Positions 27,322-35,286 of a stretch of DNA of 64,000 nt are shown piece after piece. Below the pieces are notes generated by a model. The model was not told the DNA's origin, did not search any database, and saw nothing but the letters and a program-made list of their open reading frames with translations. The translations under genes and the position numbers were made by a program. The DNA lies in NCBI RefSeq assembly GCF_030816915.1, contig NZ_JAUSYN010000002.1:4229501-4293500 (forward strand), in the 5' to 3' direction. How positions within the stretch are numbered: the stretch's first letter is position 1; each line of letters opens with the position of its first letter. This DNA comes from Streptomyces sp. B3I8 (GTDB lineage Bacteria; Actinomycetota; Actinomycetes; Streptomycetales; Streptomycetaceae).

Positions 27322-27484
27322 ACAGCCCTCAATCCGCCCAAGCTCCACCCCCGAACCTGTCTACAACATGTCAGTACGTGGTCGGACCGTGAAAACGCCC
27401 CCGATCGTTGAGCCGCCCCCGCCTCCCGTACGTATGGTTGGTTGAGATCTCAACAGTCCAACGGGCGAGAGGCGGCGACCGGCA

Positions 27485-28015
27485 GTGACTCATGGCATCC
27501 GTTCCGACACGCACACCCTTCACGTGGGTGAGCAGCGAGGCTGGCGGGACACCGCCACGCGGTACGCCCTCGTCCCGCTGCGGATCTTCCTCGGCATCAC
27601 CTTCGTCTACGCCGGCATCGACAAGCTGACCGACAGCGCCTTCATGTCCGACTCGGGGACCGGCTCGCTGGGCGACACCTTGCGATCGGTCCGCGACTCC
27701 TCGGCCATCCCGGCCCTCGTCGACCTGGCCCTCAAAAGCCCTGTCGGTTTCGGCTACGCCATCGCCCTCGGTGAGCTCGCCGTCGGCATCGGCGTACTGC
27801 TCGGCCTGCTGACCCGCCTCGCCGCCCTGGGCGGTGCGCTGATATCGCTCAGCCTGTGGCTGACCATGAGCTGGGCCTCCGACCCGTACTACTACGGCAA
27901 CGACCTGCCCTACATGTTCTGCTGGGTCCCCCTCGTCCTCGCCGGCGCCTCCGTTCTCTCCCTGGACGCCGTGCTCCACGCCCGCCGCAGGCAACGGACC
28001 CCGAACTACCGCTGA
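27485..28015 (+). CDS. DoxX family membrane protein
   Basis: A 176-residue four-helix membrane protein of the DoxX type: RYALVPLRIFLGITFVYAGI, VGFGYAIALGELAVGIGVLL, LAALGGALISLSLWLTMSWA, and a final helix YMFCWVPLVLAGASVLSLDA. DoxX proteins are linked to thiol or quinone redox reactions, but the activity is poorly defined. The GTG start is the only one compatible with the fold; the ribosome site is weak. Confidence 0.87.
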   Translation: MTHGIRSDTHTLHVGEQRGWRDTATRYALVPLRIFLGITFVYAGIDKLTDSAFMSDSGTGSLGDTLRSVRDSSAIPALVDLALKSPVGFGYAIALGELAVGIGVLLGLLTRLAALGGALISLSLWLTMSWASDPYYYGNDLPYMFCWVPLVLAGASVLSLDAVLHARRRQRTPNYR

Positions 28016-28223
28016 TCCCACGCGGCTCCGCCGTCGCCACGACCGCCGGTTCGCCCCGCCGGCCGGACGGGCCTCACGGCCGCTACGGCAACCGGTGCCC
28101 TGTGCGCCCGGCAGCGGGCTCTGTACCCGGCAACGGCTCCGCGAGCCTGGCAACGGAACCTGATCGGCTGCCGTCCTGCCGTCCTGCCGCCTCGCCCCGC
28201 TATCCCGTCGCTCCCTCGGACCG

Positions 28224-28478
28224 TCAGACCGAGGGTTCCGAGGAGGCCGAGGAGGCCGAGGAGTCCGAGGCCCGCGTGCGGCCCCGTCGTCGGCGGCGCA
28301 CCGCCCGGCCCGTCACCCCCGCCGCGCCCGCCAGGCACAGACCCCCTGCGACGATCGGGATGATCACGAACCACGGAGTGGTCCACCAGCCGCCCGCGTC
28401 ACCCGCGTAGGTGATTCCGGCGGTCGTCAGGGCCAGCCCCGCTATCAGCCGGCCGGGCCAGAACTCATGACGCGGCAC
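28224..28478 (-). CDS. Small two-helix membrane protein
   Basis: An 84-residue protein with two hydrophobic segments (RLIAGLALTTAGITYAG and FVIIPIVAGGLCLAGAAG) and a basic/Ser-rich tail (VRRRRRGRTRASDSS). GGAGG six bases before the GTG start; the start overlaps the end of the PspC gene by 14 bases, so the two are translationally coupled. It is probably an accessory of that envelope protein. Confidence 0.8.
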   Translation of the reverse strand: MPRHEFWPGRLIAGLALTTAGITYAGDAGGWWTTPWFVIIPIVAGGLCLAGAAGVTGRAVRRRRRGRTRASDSSASSASSEPSV

Positions 28479-29844
28479 GGATGACCTCCACTTGTCCGGC
28501 GCCGACCCGCAGCCGCAGGTCGAACGAGCCCGCGTTCTTCTTCTCTTCACCGGCCGCCGGCTCCAGCCGGACCCGCGTGTGTTTGCGCGGTGCCACGTCC
28601 ACGTCCTTGGAGGTGTCACCCGGCAACTGGATGTCGCCGATGCCCGCGTCGATGTCCAACCTGGCCACGACCCCCGGCGGCAGCACGATCCGGAGCCGGC
28701 CGATGCCCACTTCCGCGTCGGCACTGACCGTGCGGCCCTCGGCCGGGCGTATTCGGCTCAGGTCGAGCGTGCCCTCACCCGTGCCCAGGTCATAGCTCTT
28801 GCGAACCGTGGCGGCCGAGGCGGGGGACCAGGTCGTCCGTGCCCAATGGGTGCCGATGTCCTTGGGGAGCGCGGCCGACACGGCGAGGAGTGCCGCGGTG
28901 ATCACCGCCAGGATGACCGAGCCCGCGCCCGTCCGCCCCGTGAAGGCGCTGAGGGCTATGCCCAGGCCGAACACCACGAGGGCGTAGGAGAGACCGATCT
29001 GCAGACTGGTGCCCAGGGGGTGGTCGTCCCAGGTCAGCCCCGTGCCCAGGCCTCCGGCCAGCAGGGCGAGCAGGAACACCCGGCCGCCCGTGCGGCGCGG
29101 TCCGCGCGGCCGGGGCCTCGGCGCCGGCGGTGTACCCGGGCGGAACGGATAGCCCTTGGCGATGTTCACCGCGGCCCGCACGTCCCGGTCGGGAACGTCC
29201 GACGGCCCCCACAGATACCCGGTGCCCCCCTCGTGCGTCCCGTCCTTGACGATCGGGTCCCGCCACCAGGAGGGGTAGGCCGTGGCCACCGGCGGTGCCG
29301 TGGCCTCCGGCGGTGCGTCGGCGGCGGCCTGGACCGCCAGGGGGTCGGGGGCCGGGGCGCCGCGCCGCCGGGACCAGTACCCGGCGCCGGCCAGGAGCAG
29401 GGAGAGAACGGTGGCGAAGGCCAGCACCGTGCCGTTGTTCAGCAGGGACAGGAAGACCCCGCAGCCGACCAGTGCGAACAGCACGGCGGCGAGCGCCGGG
29501 CCGTCGACCCGCCCCGTCATCAGCTTGCGCACTTCGTTCTCCTCCTCGTCCTCGAACGGGACGAGGAGCCAGACGAAGCCGTAGAAGATGAGGCCGAGGC
29601 CGCCGACCGCGGACAGCACCGCGAGACCCACTCGGAAGATCACCGGGTCCATGTCGCACTGCCGCCCCAGACCGGCGCACACCCCGCCCAGCATCTTGTA
29701 CCGGCGGTCGCGGCGGAACCGCTGCGGCAGCTCGACGCCCGCGGCGTCCCCGGTGGCCGCGGGCTCCTCGTGCGCGCGCGGTTCCCCTCCGGGCCCGGGG
29801 TCGGGCCGCCCCGGCCCCGCCGGCGCGTGCTGCTGATCTGTCAT
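28465..29844 (-). CDS. PspC-domain / LiaF-like envelope-stress membrane protein
   Basis: A 459-residue protein. A PspC domain lies at about residues 45-110 (RRDRRYKMLGGVCAGLGRQCDMDP, VGGLGLIFYGFVWLLVPF). Several more membrane helices follow, then a C-terminal soluble beta-helix-like domain (GIGRLRIVLPPGVVARLDID, GIGDIQLPGD) like the DUF2154/LiaF adhesin-type domain. LiaF/PspC proteins sense membrane damage and hold a sensor kinase in check. The divergent neighbour is a sensor kinase that itself carries a PspC domain, which supports this role. Confidence 0.88.
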   Translation of the reverse strand: MTDQQHAPAGPGRPDPGPGGEPRAHEEPAATGDAAGVELPQRFRRDRRYKMLGGVCAGLGRQCDMDPVIFRVGLAVLSAVGGLGLIFYGFVWLLVPFEDEEENEVRKLMTGRVDGPALAAVLFALVGCGVFLSLLNNGTVLAFATVLSLLLAGAGYWSRRRGAPAPDPLAVQAAADAPPEATAPPVATAYPSWWRDPIVKDGTHEGGTGYLWGPSDVPDRDVRAAVNIAKGYPFRPGTPPAPRPRPRGPRRTGGRVFLLALLAGGLGTGLTWDDHPLGTSLQIGLSYALVVFGLGIALSAFTGRTGAGSVILAVITAALLAVSAALPKDIGTHWARTTWSPASAATVRKSYDLGTGEGTLDLSRIRPAEGRTVSADAEVGIGRLRIVLPPGVVARLDIDAGIGDIQLPGDTSKDVDVAPRKHTRVRLEPAAGEEKKNAGSFDLRLRVGAGQVEVIRAAS

Positions 29845-30133
29845 GTGTCCATCGTCCCCGCAGCGGCGCCCCCGTGGCAGCAGGGATGACCCTGGCAGAA
29901 CCCTGATATCCGGCCCTGGGAACCGGTGGCCGCGCATGTCGAGCGTCACCGGTGCGCCGCCGACCCCGGCCGCAAGATCACCCCGCGCCGGTCGCTGTTC
30001 CGGTCCTTGCGCCGGCCGCTGCCGCGCGACCCGAGCCGGAGGCCCGGGGCGTATCCCGTCGGGGCGAAGATCAGGGGAGTCTCGGGGGCCGACCCTGATG
30101 CCCGGGGCCGCCTGCCGTGTGACCATCGATGGC

Positions 30134-31426
30134 ATGCCGGAAGCCGCCGCAGCGCCACTCGCTCCTCCGCGGCCCCCGCGCAAGCTCTACCGCAGCAGTG
30201 ACGGACGCTGGCTGGGCGGGGTGGCGCGAGGGCTCGCCGGACACCTCGGCCTGCCCGTCGTGTGGGTCCGGCTGGTGTTCGCGGGCCTGTTCATGGCGGA
30301 CGGCCTGGGCGCCCTGCTCTACGCCGCCTTCTGGTTCTTCGTGCCGCTCGGCGTCGGCGGGGTGAACGACCGTCGGCCCCTTTCCCTGGTCGGCACCGAG
30401 ACCTCGCCCGACGGCCGGCGCAGACTCGTGGCCCGTAAACCGGACAAGGGCCAGATCGTCGCGCTGCTCCTCATGGTCGTCGTGGCGATGGTCTTCGTCG
30501 GCAACGTCAACCTCGGTGACGGGGCCAAGGCCTACCTGTGGCCGGCCGTCCTGGTCGGCGCGGGCGTCGCTCTGGTCTGGCGTCAGGCGGACAACGCGCG
30601 GCGGGCACGCTGGGCAGAGGTCGGCCGCCGTCGGCGCACCCTCACCCTGCTCCGCTCCGCCGCCGGCGTCCTGCTGGTCACCGCAGGGGTCTCCGCCATC
30701 TTCGTCCTGCAGGGCTCCGCCGCACACCTCGGCTCCGTCCTCCAGGCGGCCCTCGCGGTCCTGGTCGGCATCACGCTCCTCGCCGGTCCGTACCTCATTC
30801 GTATGACACAGGACCTTTCCGAGGAGCGTCTGATGCGCATCCGTGCCCAGGAACGCGCGGAGGTCGCCGCCCACGTCCACGACTCGGTGCTGCACACCCT
30901 GACCCTGATCCAGCGCAACGCGGAGAACGTGGGTGAGGTCCGCCGCCTCGCCCGCGCCCAGGAGCGCGACCTGCGCGCCTGGCTCTACAGACCCGAGGGC
31001 ACCGGCAAGGACAAGGACGAGGGACCCGACACCCTCGCCGAGGCGGTCCGGCGGCACGCGGCCGAGGTCGAGGACAAGCACGGCGTCCCCATAGAGGTCG
31101 TCGTGGTCGGCGACTGCCCGCTCGACGAACGCGTCGGCCCGCAGATGCAGGCCGCGAGGGAAGCCATGGTGAACGCCGCCAAGTACGGTGGCGACGGCGG
31201 TCCGGTCCAGGTGTACGCCGAAGTCGAGGGCAGGACGGTCTTCGTGTCCGTCCGTGACCGAGGCCCCGGCTTCGATCTCGACGCGATACCCGCCGACCGC
31301 ATGGGAGTCAGACAATCGATCATCGGCCGCATGGAACGCAACGGCGGCACGGCGCGGCTGCGCGCGGTGCCCGACGGCGGCACGGAGGTCGAGCTGGAGA
31401 TGGAGAGGGCGGAGAAGACGTCATGA
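30134..31426 (+). CDS. Sensor histidine kinase with N-terminal PspC domain
   Basis: A 430-residue NarL-type sensor kinase. An N-terminal PspC domain (KLYRSSDGRWLGGVARGLAG, FWFFVPLGVGG) is followed by four more membrane helices, the phospho-acceptor His in EVAAHVHDSVLHTL (HisKA_3 type), and a HATPase domain (REAMVNAAKYGG, VRDRGPGFDLDAI). The stop overlaps the start of the response regulator gene (ATGA). The ATG has no strong ribosome site; a GTG five codons earlier is possible. The nearby PspC/LiaF-like protein on the other strand suggests envelope stress as the signal. Confidence 0.93.
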   Translation: MPEAAAAPLAPPRPPRKLYRSSDGRWLGGVARGLAGHLGLPVVWVRLVFAGLFMADGLGALLYAAFWFFVPLGVGGVNDRRPLSLVGTETSPDGRRRLVARKPDKGQIVALLLMVVVAMVFVGNVNLGDGAKAYLWPAVLVGAGVALVWRQADNARRARWAEVGRRRRTLTLLRSAAGVLLVTAGVSAIFVLQGSAAHLGSVLQAALAVLVGITLLAGPYLIRMTQDLSEERLMRIRAQERAEVAAHVHDSVLHTLTLIQRNAENVGEVRRLARAQERDLRAWLYRPEGTGKDKDEGPDTLAEAVRRHAAEVEDKHGVPIEVVVVGDCPLDERVGPQMQAAREAMVNAAKYGGDGGPVQVYAEVEGRTVFVSVRDRGPGFDLDAIPADRMGVRQSIIGRMERNGGTARLRAVPDGGTEVELEMERAEKTS

Positions 31427-32154
31427 GCGACGCGAACGGCGCGACCGGAGCGGCCCGGCCGGAACCGGAGGGCGCGAGCGGGGGCGCGGTCGGACGCCGG
31501 GTGCGCGTCGTCCTCGTCGACGACCACCGCATGTTCCGCACGGGCGTGCAGGCCGAGATCGGGCAGACGGAGACCACCGGGGTGGAGGTCGTCGGCGAGG
31601 CAGCGGACGTCGACCAGGCGGTCAGCGTCATCACCGCCACCCGGCCGGAGGTCGTCCTCCTCGACGTCCACCTGCCGGGCGGCGGCGGGGTCGAGGTGCT
31701 GCGCCGCTGCGCACCCCTGATGGCGGACGCCGCGCAGCCCGTGCGATTCCTGGCCCTGTCCGTCTCGGACGCGGCGGAGGACGTGATCGGGGTGATCCGC
31801 GGCGGCGCCCGCGGCTACGTCACCAAGACGATCACCGGTTCCGACCTCGTCGCTTCCGTCTTCCGGGTCCAGGAGGGCGACGCGGTCTTCTCCCCGCGCC
31901 TGGCGGGGTTCGTCCTCGACGCCTTCGCCTCCACGGACGCCCCGCCGGTCGACGAGGACCTCGACCGCCTCACCCAGCGTGAACGCGAGGTCCTGCGCCT
32001 CATCGCCCGCGGCTACGCCTACAAGGAGATCGCCAAGCAGCTGTACATCTCGGTGAAGACGGTCGAGTCCCATGTCTCGGCGGTGCTCCGCAAGCTGCAG
32101 CTCTCCAACCGGCACGAGCTGACCCGCTGGGCGACGGCCCGCCGACTGGTGTGA
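31423..32154 (+). CDS. LuxR-family response regulator
   Basis: A 243-residue response regulator. The receiver domain has the acidic pair in VVLVDDHRMF, phospho-Asp in VVLLDVHLPGG and Lys in GYVTKTI. The C-terminal LuxR helix-turn-helix reads LTQREREVLRLIARGYAYKEIAKQ...ISVKTVESHVSAVLRKL. An extra 25 residues precede the receiver. It is translationally coupled to the PspC-type sensor kinase and is its evident partner. Targets may include the divergent PspC operon. Confidence 0.95.
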   Translation: MSDANGATGAARPEPEGASGGAVGRRVRVVLVDDHRMFRTGVQAEIGQTETTGVEVVGEAADVDQAVSVITATRPEVVLLDVHLPGGGGVEVLRRCAPLMADAAQPVRFLALSVSDAAEDVIGVIRGGARGYVTKTITGSDLVASVFRVQEGDAVFSPRLAGFVLDAFASTDAPPVDEDLDRLTQREREVLRLIARGYAYKEIAKQLYISVKTVESHVSAVLRKLQLSNRHELTRWATARRLV

Positions 32155-32341
32155 CCCCGGCCGCCGGCGGCGGTGCCCCCGGTGGCTGCGGCCCCGGCGG
32201 TGGCCCCCCGGCCAGGGACGCAGGCCGACGCGGCACCCATCGGGCCGGTGGGTCGCTCGCCGCATGCCCTCGGGGCCGGGGAGCCATGGGGCGATGAAGC
32301 GGTGGACCACCCCGGCCGGCCGGGGTGGAGCACGGCCCGAT

Positions 32342-32347
32342 TAGGCT
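32342..32347 (+). promoter_or_regulatory. Leaderless-type -10 (TAGGCT)
   Basis: TAGGCT ends eight bases before the ATG of the small membrane-protein gene, and no Shine-Dalgarno sequence is present. Confidence 0.45.
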
Positions 32348-32355
32348 CCGGGCCC

Positions 32356-32709
32356 ATGGACGTACTCATCCACCTCTTCGTCGGGCTGCACATCATCGGT
32401 ATCGCCGCGCTGCTGGGCGGGTTCCTCACCCAGGTGAAGGCGATGGGCCGCGGCACCGCCCGGTTCGTGCCGGGCATGCTGCACGGCGCACTGACGATGC
32501 TGGTCACGGGTGCGGTCCTGGTGGGGCTCAACCAGGCGGACGACCACTCGGTCGACACCGTCAAGATCGGCACCAAGCTCGCGCTGCTGATCGTGATCCT
32601 GGGCCTGGTCTACGTCAAGCGGGACGAGGAAGCGGTCGACAAGCGGCTGTTCGGGCTGGTCGGCCTGTTGACCACGGTGAACATCTTCATCGCGGTCCTG
32701 TGGACCTGA
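32356..32709 (+). CDS. Small integral membrane protein
   Basis: A 117-residue protein with four hydrophobic segments (IHLFVGLHIIGIAALLGGFL, ALTMLVTGAVLVGL, LALLIVILGLVYVK, LFGLVGLLTTVNIFIAVLW). It is conserved-looking but not assigned to a named transporter family. The start follows the leaderless-type TAGGCT. Its end overlaps the end of the convergent TehA-like gene by 23 bases. Confidence 0.82.
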   Translation: MDVLIHLFVGLHIIGIAALLGGFLTQVKAMGRGTARFVPGMLHGALTMLVTGAVLVGLNQADDHSVDTVKIGTKLALLIVILGLVYVKRDEEAVDKRLFGLVGLLTTVNIFIAVLWT

Positions 32710-33598
32710 CCGTCCGCAGAGTGCCCACGGCGGCGCCCGCGTGACGGCCAGGCACCCCGGCACCGCGATCCACAGCAGTATGTACCCCGGGCATCCGCAG
32801 CCACCCCGCCCCCAGGGCCGGCGCGGCGGACAGCGGCGCCACCGCCGTCATGCCCAGGGGGAACGTGGTGGACCGGCGCCGCACGTCGTCACGCGGGCGC
32901 GGCCACTTCAACTCCGCGGCCCACAGCACCACGTACCAGACGAGGGCCGGCACCAGCAGGGTGATCGTCATGGAGCGCAGTACGGTCTGGTCGTCGTCGC
33001 TCCACAGGTACGAGAGCCCCTTGCCGGCCTTGAGCAGTTCGGCCCCGGCCAGCGCGGAGATCGCGAGCGCACCGCCCGCCGCCCACTGGTCGCCACAGCC
33101 CCGGGCGACCTGTCGCCAGTCGAAGAAGTACCACCCCGCGGCGTACAGGGCGAGCCCCAGCCAGAAGAACACCAGCGCCACATGGGCCGGCCAGGGTGTG
33201 CGCACCACGCGGGCCGGGGTCGCGCCGAGCACGGCGGGCCCCTGCGTCGCCACACGGCCCAGGAACACCGCGCCGGGCATGCGGCGCCGCCATCTCCGTA
33301 CGACCAGGAACAGCAGCACCGGCCACAGCACCACGGCGAGGGCGAGCAGCGCCTCCGCCAGGGGCTGCCGCCCCAGGGCGGAGAACCGCGACCCCAGCAC
33401 GGTCGTCGCCGCCCCGGCGCTCAGGGCGGCCGGGTTCCCCGGGTCCGTCAGCCACCGCCGCGGATGCCGCGACAGCCGTACGACGAAGTCGGCGGCCGGC
33501 CCCAGCCAGGTCACGACGGCGACGTCCAGGGCGATGCGGGACAGCACGTCGTAGCCGGCCAGGTCCAGCCCGACCGAGAGGATGCCCGTCGTCATCAC
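32687..33598 (-). CDS. TehA/SLAC1-like (TDT) membrane protein, probably frameshifted
   Basis: A 303-residue reading with multiple helices characteristic of the tellurite-resistance/dicarboxylate (TDT) family: MMTTGILSVGLDLAGYDVLS, VLWPVLLFLVVRRWRRRMPG, GDQWAAGGALAISALAG, TFPLGMTAVAPLS. After WLRMPG the frame runs into a non-hydrophobic tail, while the expected last helix (YILLWIAVPGCLAVTRA) is present in another frame starting at the same point. One extra base near 32792 (in CCCGGGG) explains this. The N-terminus may also be shortened: an ATG upstream at 33632 is out of frame. Either a pseudogene or a sequencing error. Confidence 0.7.
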   Translation of the reverse strand: MMTTGILSVGLDLAGYDVLSRIALDVAVVTWLGPAADFVVRLSRHPRRWLTDPGNPAALSAGAATTVLGSRFSALGRQPLAEALLALAVVLWPVLLFLVVRRWRRRMPGAVFLGRVATQGPAVLGATPARVVRTPWPAHVALVFFWLGLALYAAGWYFFDWRQVARGCGDQWAAGGALAISALAGAELLKAGKGLSYLWSDDDQTVLRSMTITLLVPALVWYVVLWAAELKWPRPRDDVRRRSTTFPLGMTAVAPLSAAPALGAGWLRMPGVHTAVDRGAGVPGRHAGAAVGTLRTVRSTGPR

Positions 33599-33880
33599 GG
33601 CGGCCCCCGCGGCGGGTGGGCGCCGCGCCCATCAGGTGAGAAGCGCGGGAACGACCGTCGCGGGCCCTGGGGGCGGGGAGCTGCCTGCCATGCGTCCGAT
33701 GCTGGGAAGGTCCGTCCCGTTGGGGCCCGGGGCACGCGCGCCACCCGTGCGAATGACCACCACGCGTCGGCAGAGGGCCCGCGTGCGGGAGGCGCGGCGA
33801 GCGCCCCGCGCACGAGCCGAGCCCGGGCCAGCGTCACCCGCGACGCCCGCGCCGAGCCCGTAAGCGTCGCCCGCGCACGT

Positions 33881-33886
33881 TAGGCT
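33881..33886 (+). promoter_or_regulatory. Leaderless-type -10 (TAGGCT)
   Basis: TAGGCT followed by exactly six bases and a GTG start codon, without a ribosome site. Confidence 0.5.
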
Positions 33887-33892
33887 TCCGGC

Positions 33893-34777
33893 GTGTTCGA
33901 TTCGCCCGACTTGGACCTGGCGCCGTACGCGGAGGTCGACGCGGAACGGCTGGTGCGCCGCACGTACTGCAGTTGGGAGGCGTCCTCCTGGCGGTCCCTG
34001 CTGGTGCAGTGCTTCACGCACGCCCGGGAGGCAGAGCGGCTCGAACTGCCCGGAACGTCCGACCTGCACCTCGTGCTCTGCACCCACGGGGACGCCGTCA
34101 TGCGGACCGGCACGGGCGGCGGCAGGACGGTACGGCGGCGCTGGATCCCCGGCCGCCTGGAACTCATGGTCCCCGGCCGGCCGACCACGCGCGGCTACCG
34201 CACGGCGTCGACGCTGCGGACGACACAGGTGCACATCCCGCGCGCGACCGTCGACCGGACGGCGGCGCAACTGGGCGTCGGGGAACCGGACTTCGAGGCG
34301 CTGGCCGCACATCTCGGCGAGGGCGACTCGGCCGTCGAACATGTCGTGCGCGCACTGCCGGCCGCTGCGGGCGCGAGCGACCTGTACGCGGAGTCCGCCG
34401 CCTCCTTCCTCACGACGCACCTGCTGACCCGGGGCCGGGGCGGGACTCCCCCCGGGCCCGAACGCGCGGCCGTCCGCGCGGGCATCGCCGTCATGCGGGA
34501 GCGCCTGGCCGATCCGCTCACCCTCGCGGACCTCGCCGCCGAGGTCCACCTGAGCGTCTACCACTTCATCCGCGTCTTCCGCGACGCCACCGGCGAGACG
34601 CCCCACCGGTACCTCACCCGGCTGCGGATCGAACGGGCGCGGCACCTGCTCGCCGGTACCACCCTCACCGTCGGTCAGATCGCGGAGCGCTGCGGGTTCT
34701 CCGGCCCCGGCGCCCTGTCCGCGGCCTTCCTCGCCCACACCGGAGTCCGGCCCTCCGTGTACCGCAAGAACGCGTGA
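33893..34777 (+). CDS. AraC-family transcriptional regulator
   Basis: A 294-residue regulator. The N-terminal sensory half is beta-rich (LHLVLCTHGDAVMRTG, WIPGRLELMVPG). The C-terminal double helix-turn-helix reads LTLADLAAEVHLSVYHFIRVFRDATGETPHRYL...LTVGQIAERCGFSGPGALSAAF. The GTG start sits six bases behind a leaderless-type -10. The next gene, an SRPBCC protein 56 bases downstream with its own leaderless promoter, may be a target. The inducer is unknown. Confidence 0.93.
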   Translation: MFDSPDLDLAPYAEVDAERLVRRTYCSWEASSWRSLLVQCFTHAREAERLELPGTSDLHLVLCTHGDAVMRTGTGGGRTVRRRWIPGRLELMVPGRPTTRGYRTASTLRTTQVHIPRATVDRTAAQLGVGEPDFEALAAHLGEGDSAVEHVVRALPAAAGASDLYAESAASFLTTHLLTRGRGGTPPGPERAAVRAGIAVMRERLADPLTLADLAAEVHLSVYHFIRVFRDATGETPHRYLTRLRIERARHLLAGTTLTVGQIAERCGFSGPGALSAAFLAHTGVRPSVYRKNA

Positions 34778-34821
34778 CCGGGAAGGCAATCGCGCGCATG
34801 TCGCCTACCGTCACGTCTTCC

Positions 34822-34827
34822 TAGCCT
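34822..34827 (+). promoter_or_regulatory. Leaderless-type -10 (TAGCCT)
   Basis: TAGCCT followed by six bases and the ATG of the SRPBCC gene; no Shine-Dalgarno sequence. Confidence 0.5.
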
Positions 34828-34833
34828 GGCGAC

Positions 34834-35286
34834 ATGCCTCATAGCTACAGGGTGACGTCCCACTCGCACGCGACCCCCGGTGCCGTCTTCTCGCTGCTCG
34901 TCCGGGGAGGGACGTGGCCGTCGTGGTCGCCGATCGAAACGGTCGCGATCGAGGGCGGCGGGGATCCCGACGACCCGCAGAAGGTGGGGGACATCAGGGT
35001 GTTCCGGACCGGCCGGGCGACCTCCAGGGAGCCGATCGTCGAACTCGTCGCCGACCGGAGGTTCGTCTACGAGAACCTGGGCGGCCCCTTCCGTTCCTAC
35101 CGCGGCGTCATCGAACTCACCGAGGCCCCACGGGGCGGCACCGACCTCACCTGGTCGGGGACCTTCACGCCGAAGGTCCCCCTCACCGGCCGCTTCCTGC
35201 GGCGGTATCTGACCGGCTACATGCAGCGGATGGCCGACGGACTGGCGCGGTACGCCGGCCGTTCCGACTCCTCGACGAGCCGCTAG
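34834..35286 (+). CDS. SRPBCC family protein
   Basis: A 150-residue START/Bet v1-like (SRPBCC) protein: SHSHATPGAVFSLLVRGGTW, then GRATSREPIVELVADRRF, FRSYRGVIELTE, and a C-terminal helix (GRFLRRYLTGYMQRMADGLA). Such proteins bind or dehydrate small hydrophobic ligands; no specific activity can be assigned. It lies directly after the AraC regulator. Its stop codon shares the palindromic CTAG with the stop of the convergent NlpC/P60 gene. Confidence 0.87.
   Translation: MPHSYRVTSHSHATPGAVFSLLVRGGTWPSWSPIETVAIEGGGDPDDPQKVGDIRVFRTGRATSREPIVELVADRRFVYENLGGPFRSYRGVIELTEAPRGGTDLTWSGTFTPKVPLTGRFLRRYLTGYMQRMADGLARYAGRSDSSTSR

Noticed and set aside
22567..27348. A 1593-codon open frame on the minus strand
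   Set aside because: It runs antisense across guaA and neighbours with recognisable products, and its translation is Arg/Val/Gly-rich shadow sequence typical of high-GC DNA.
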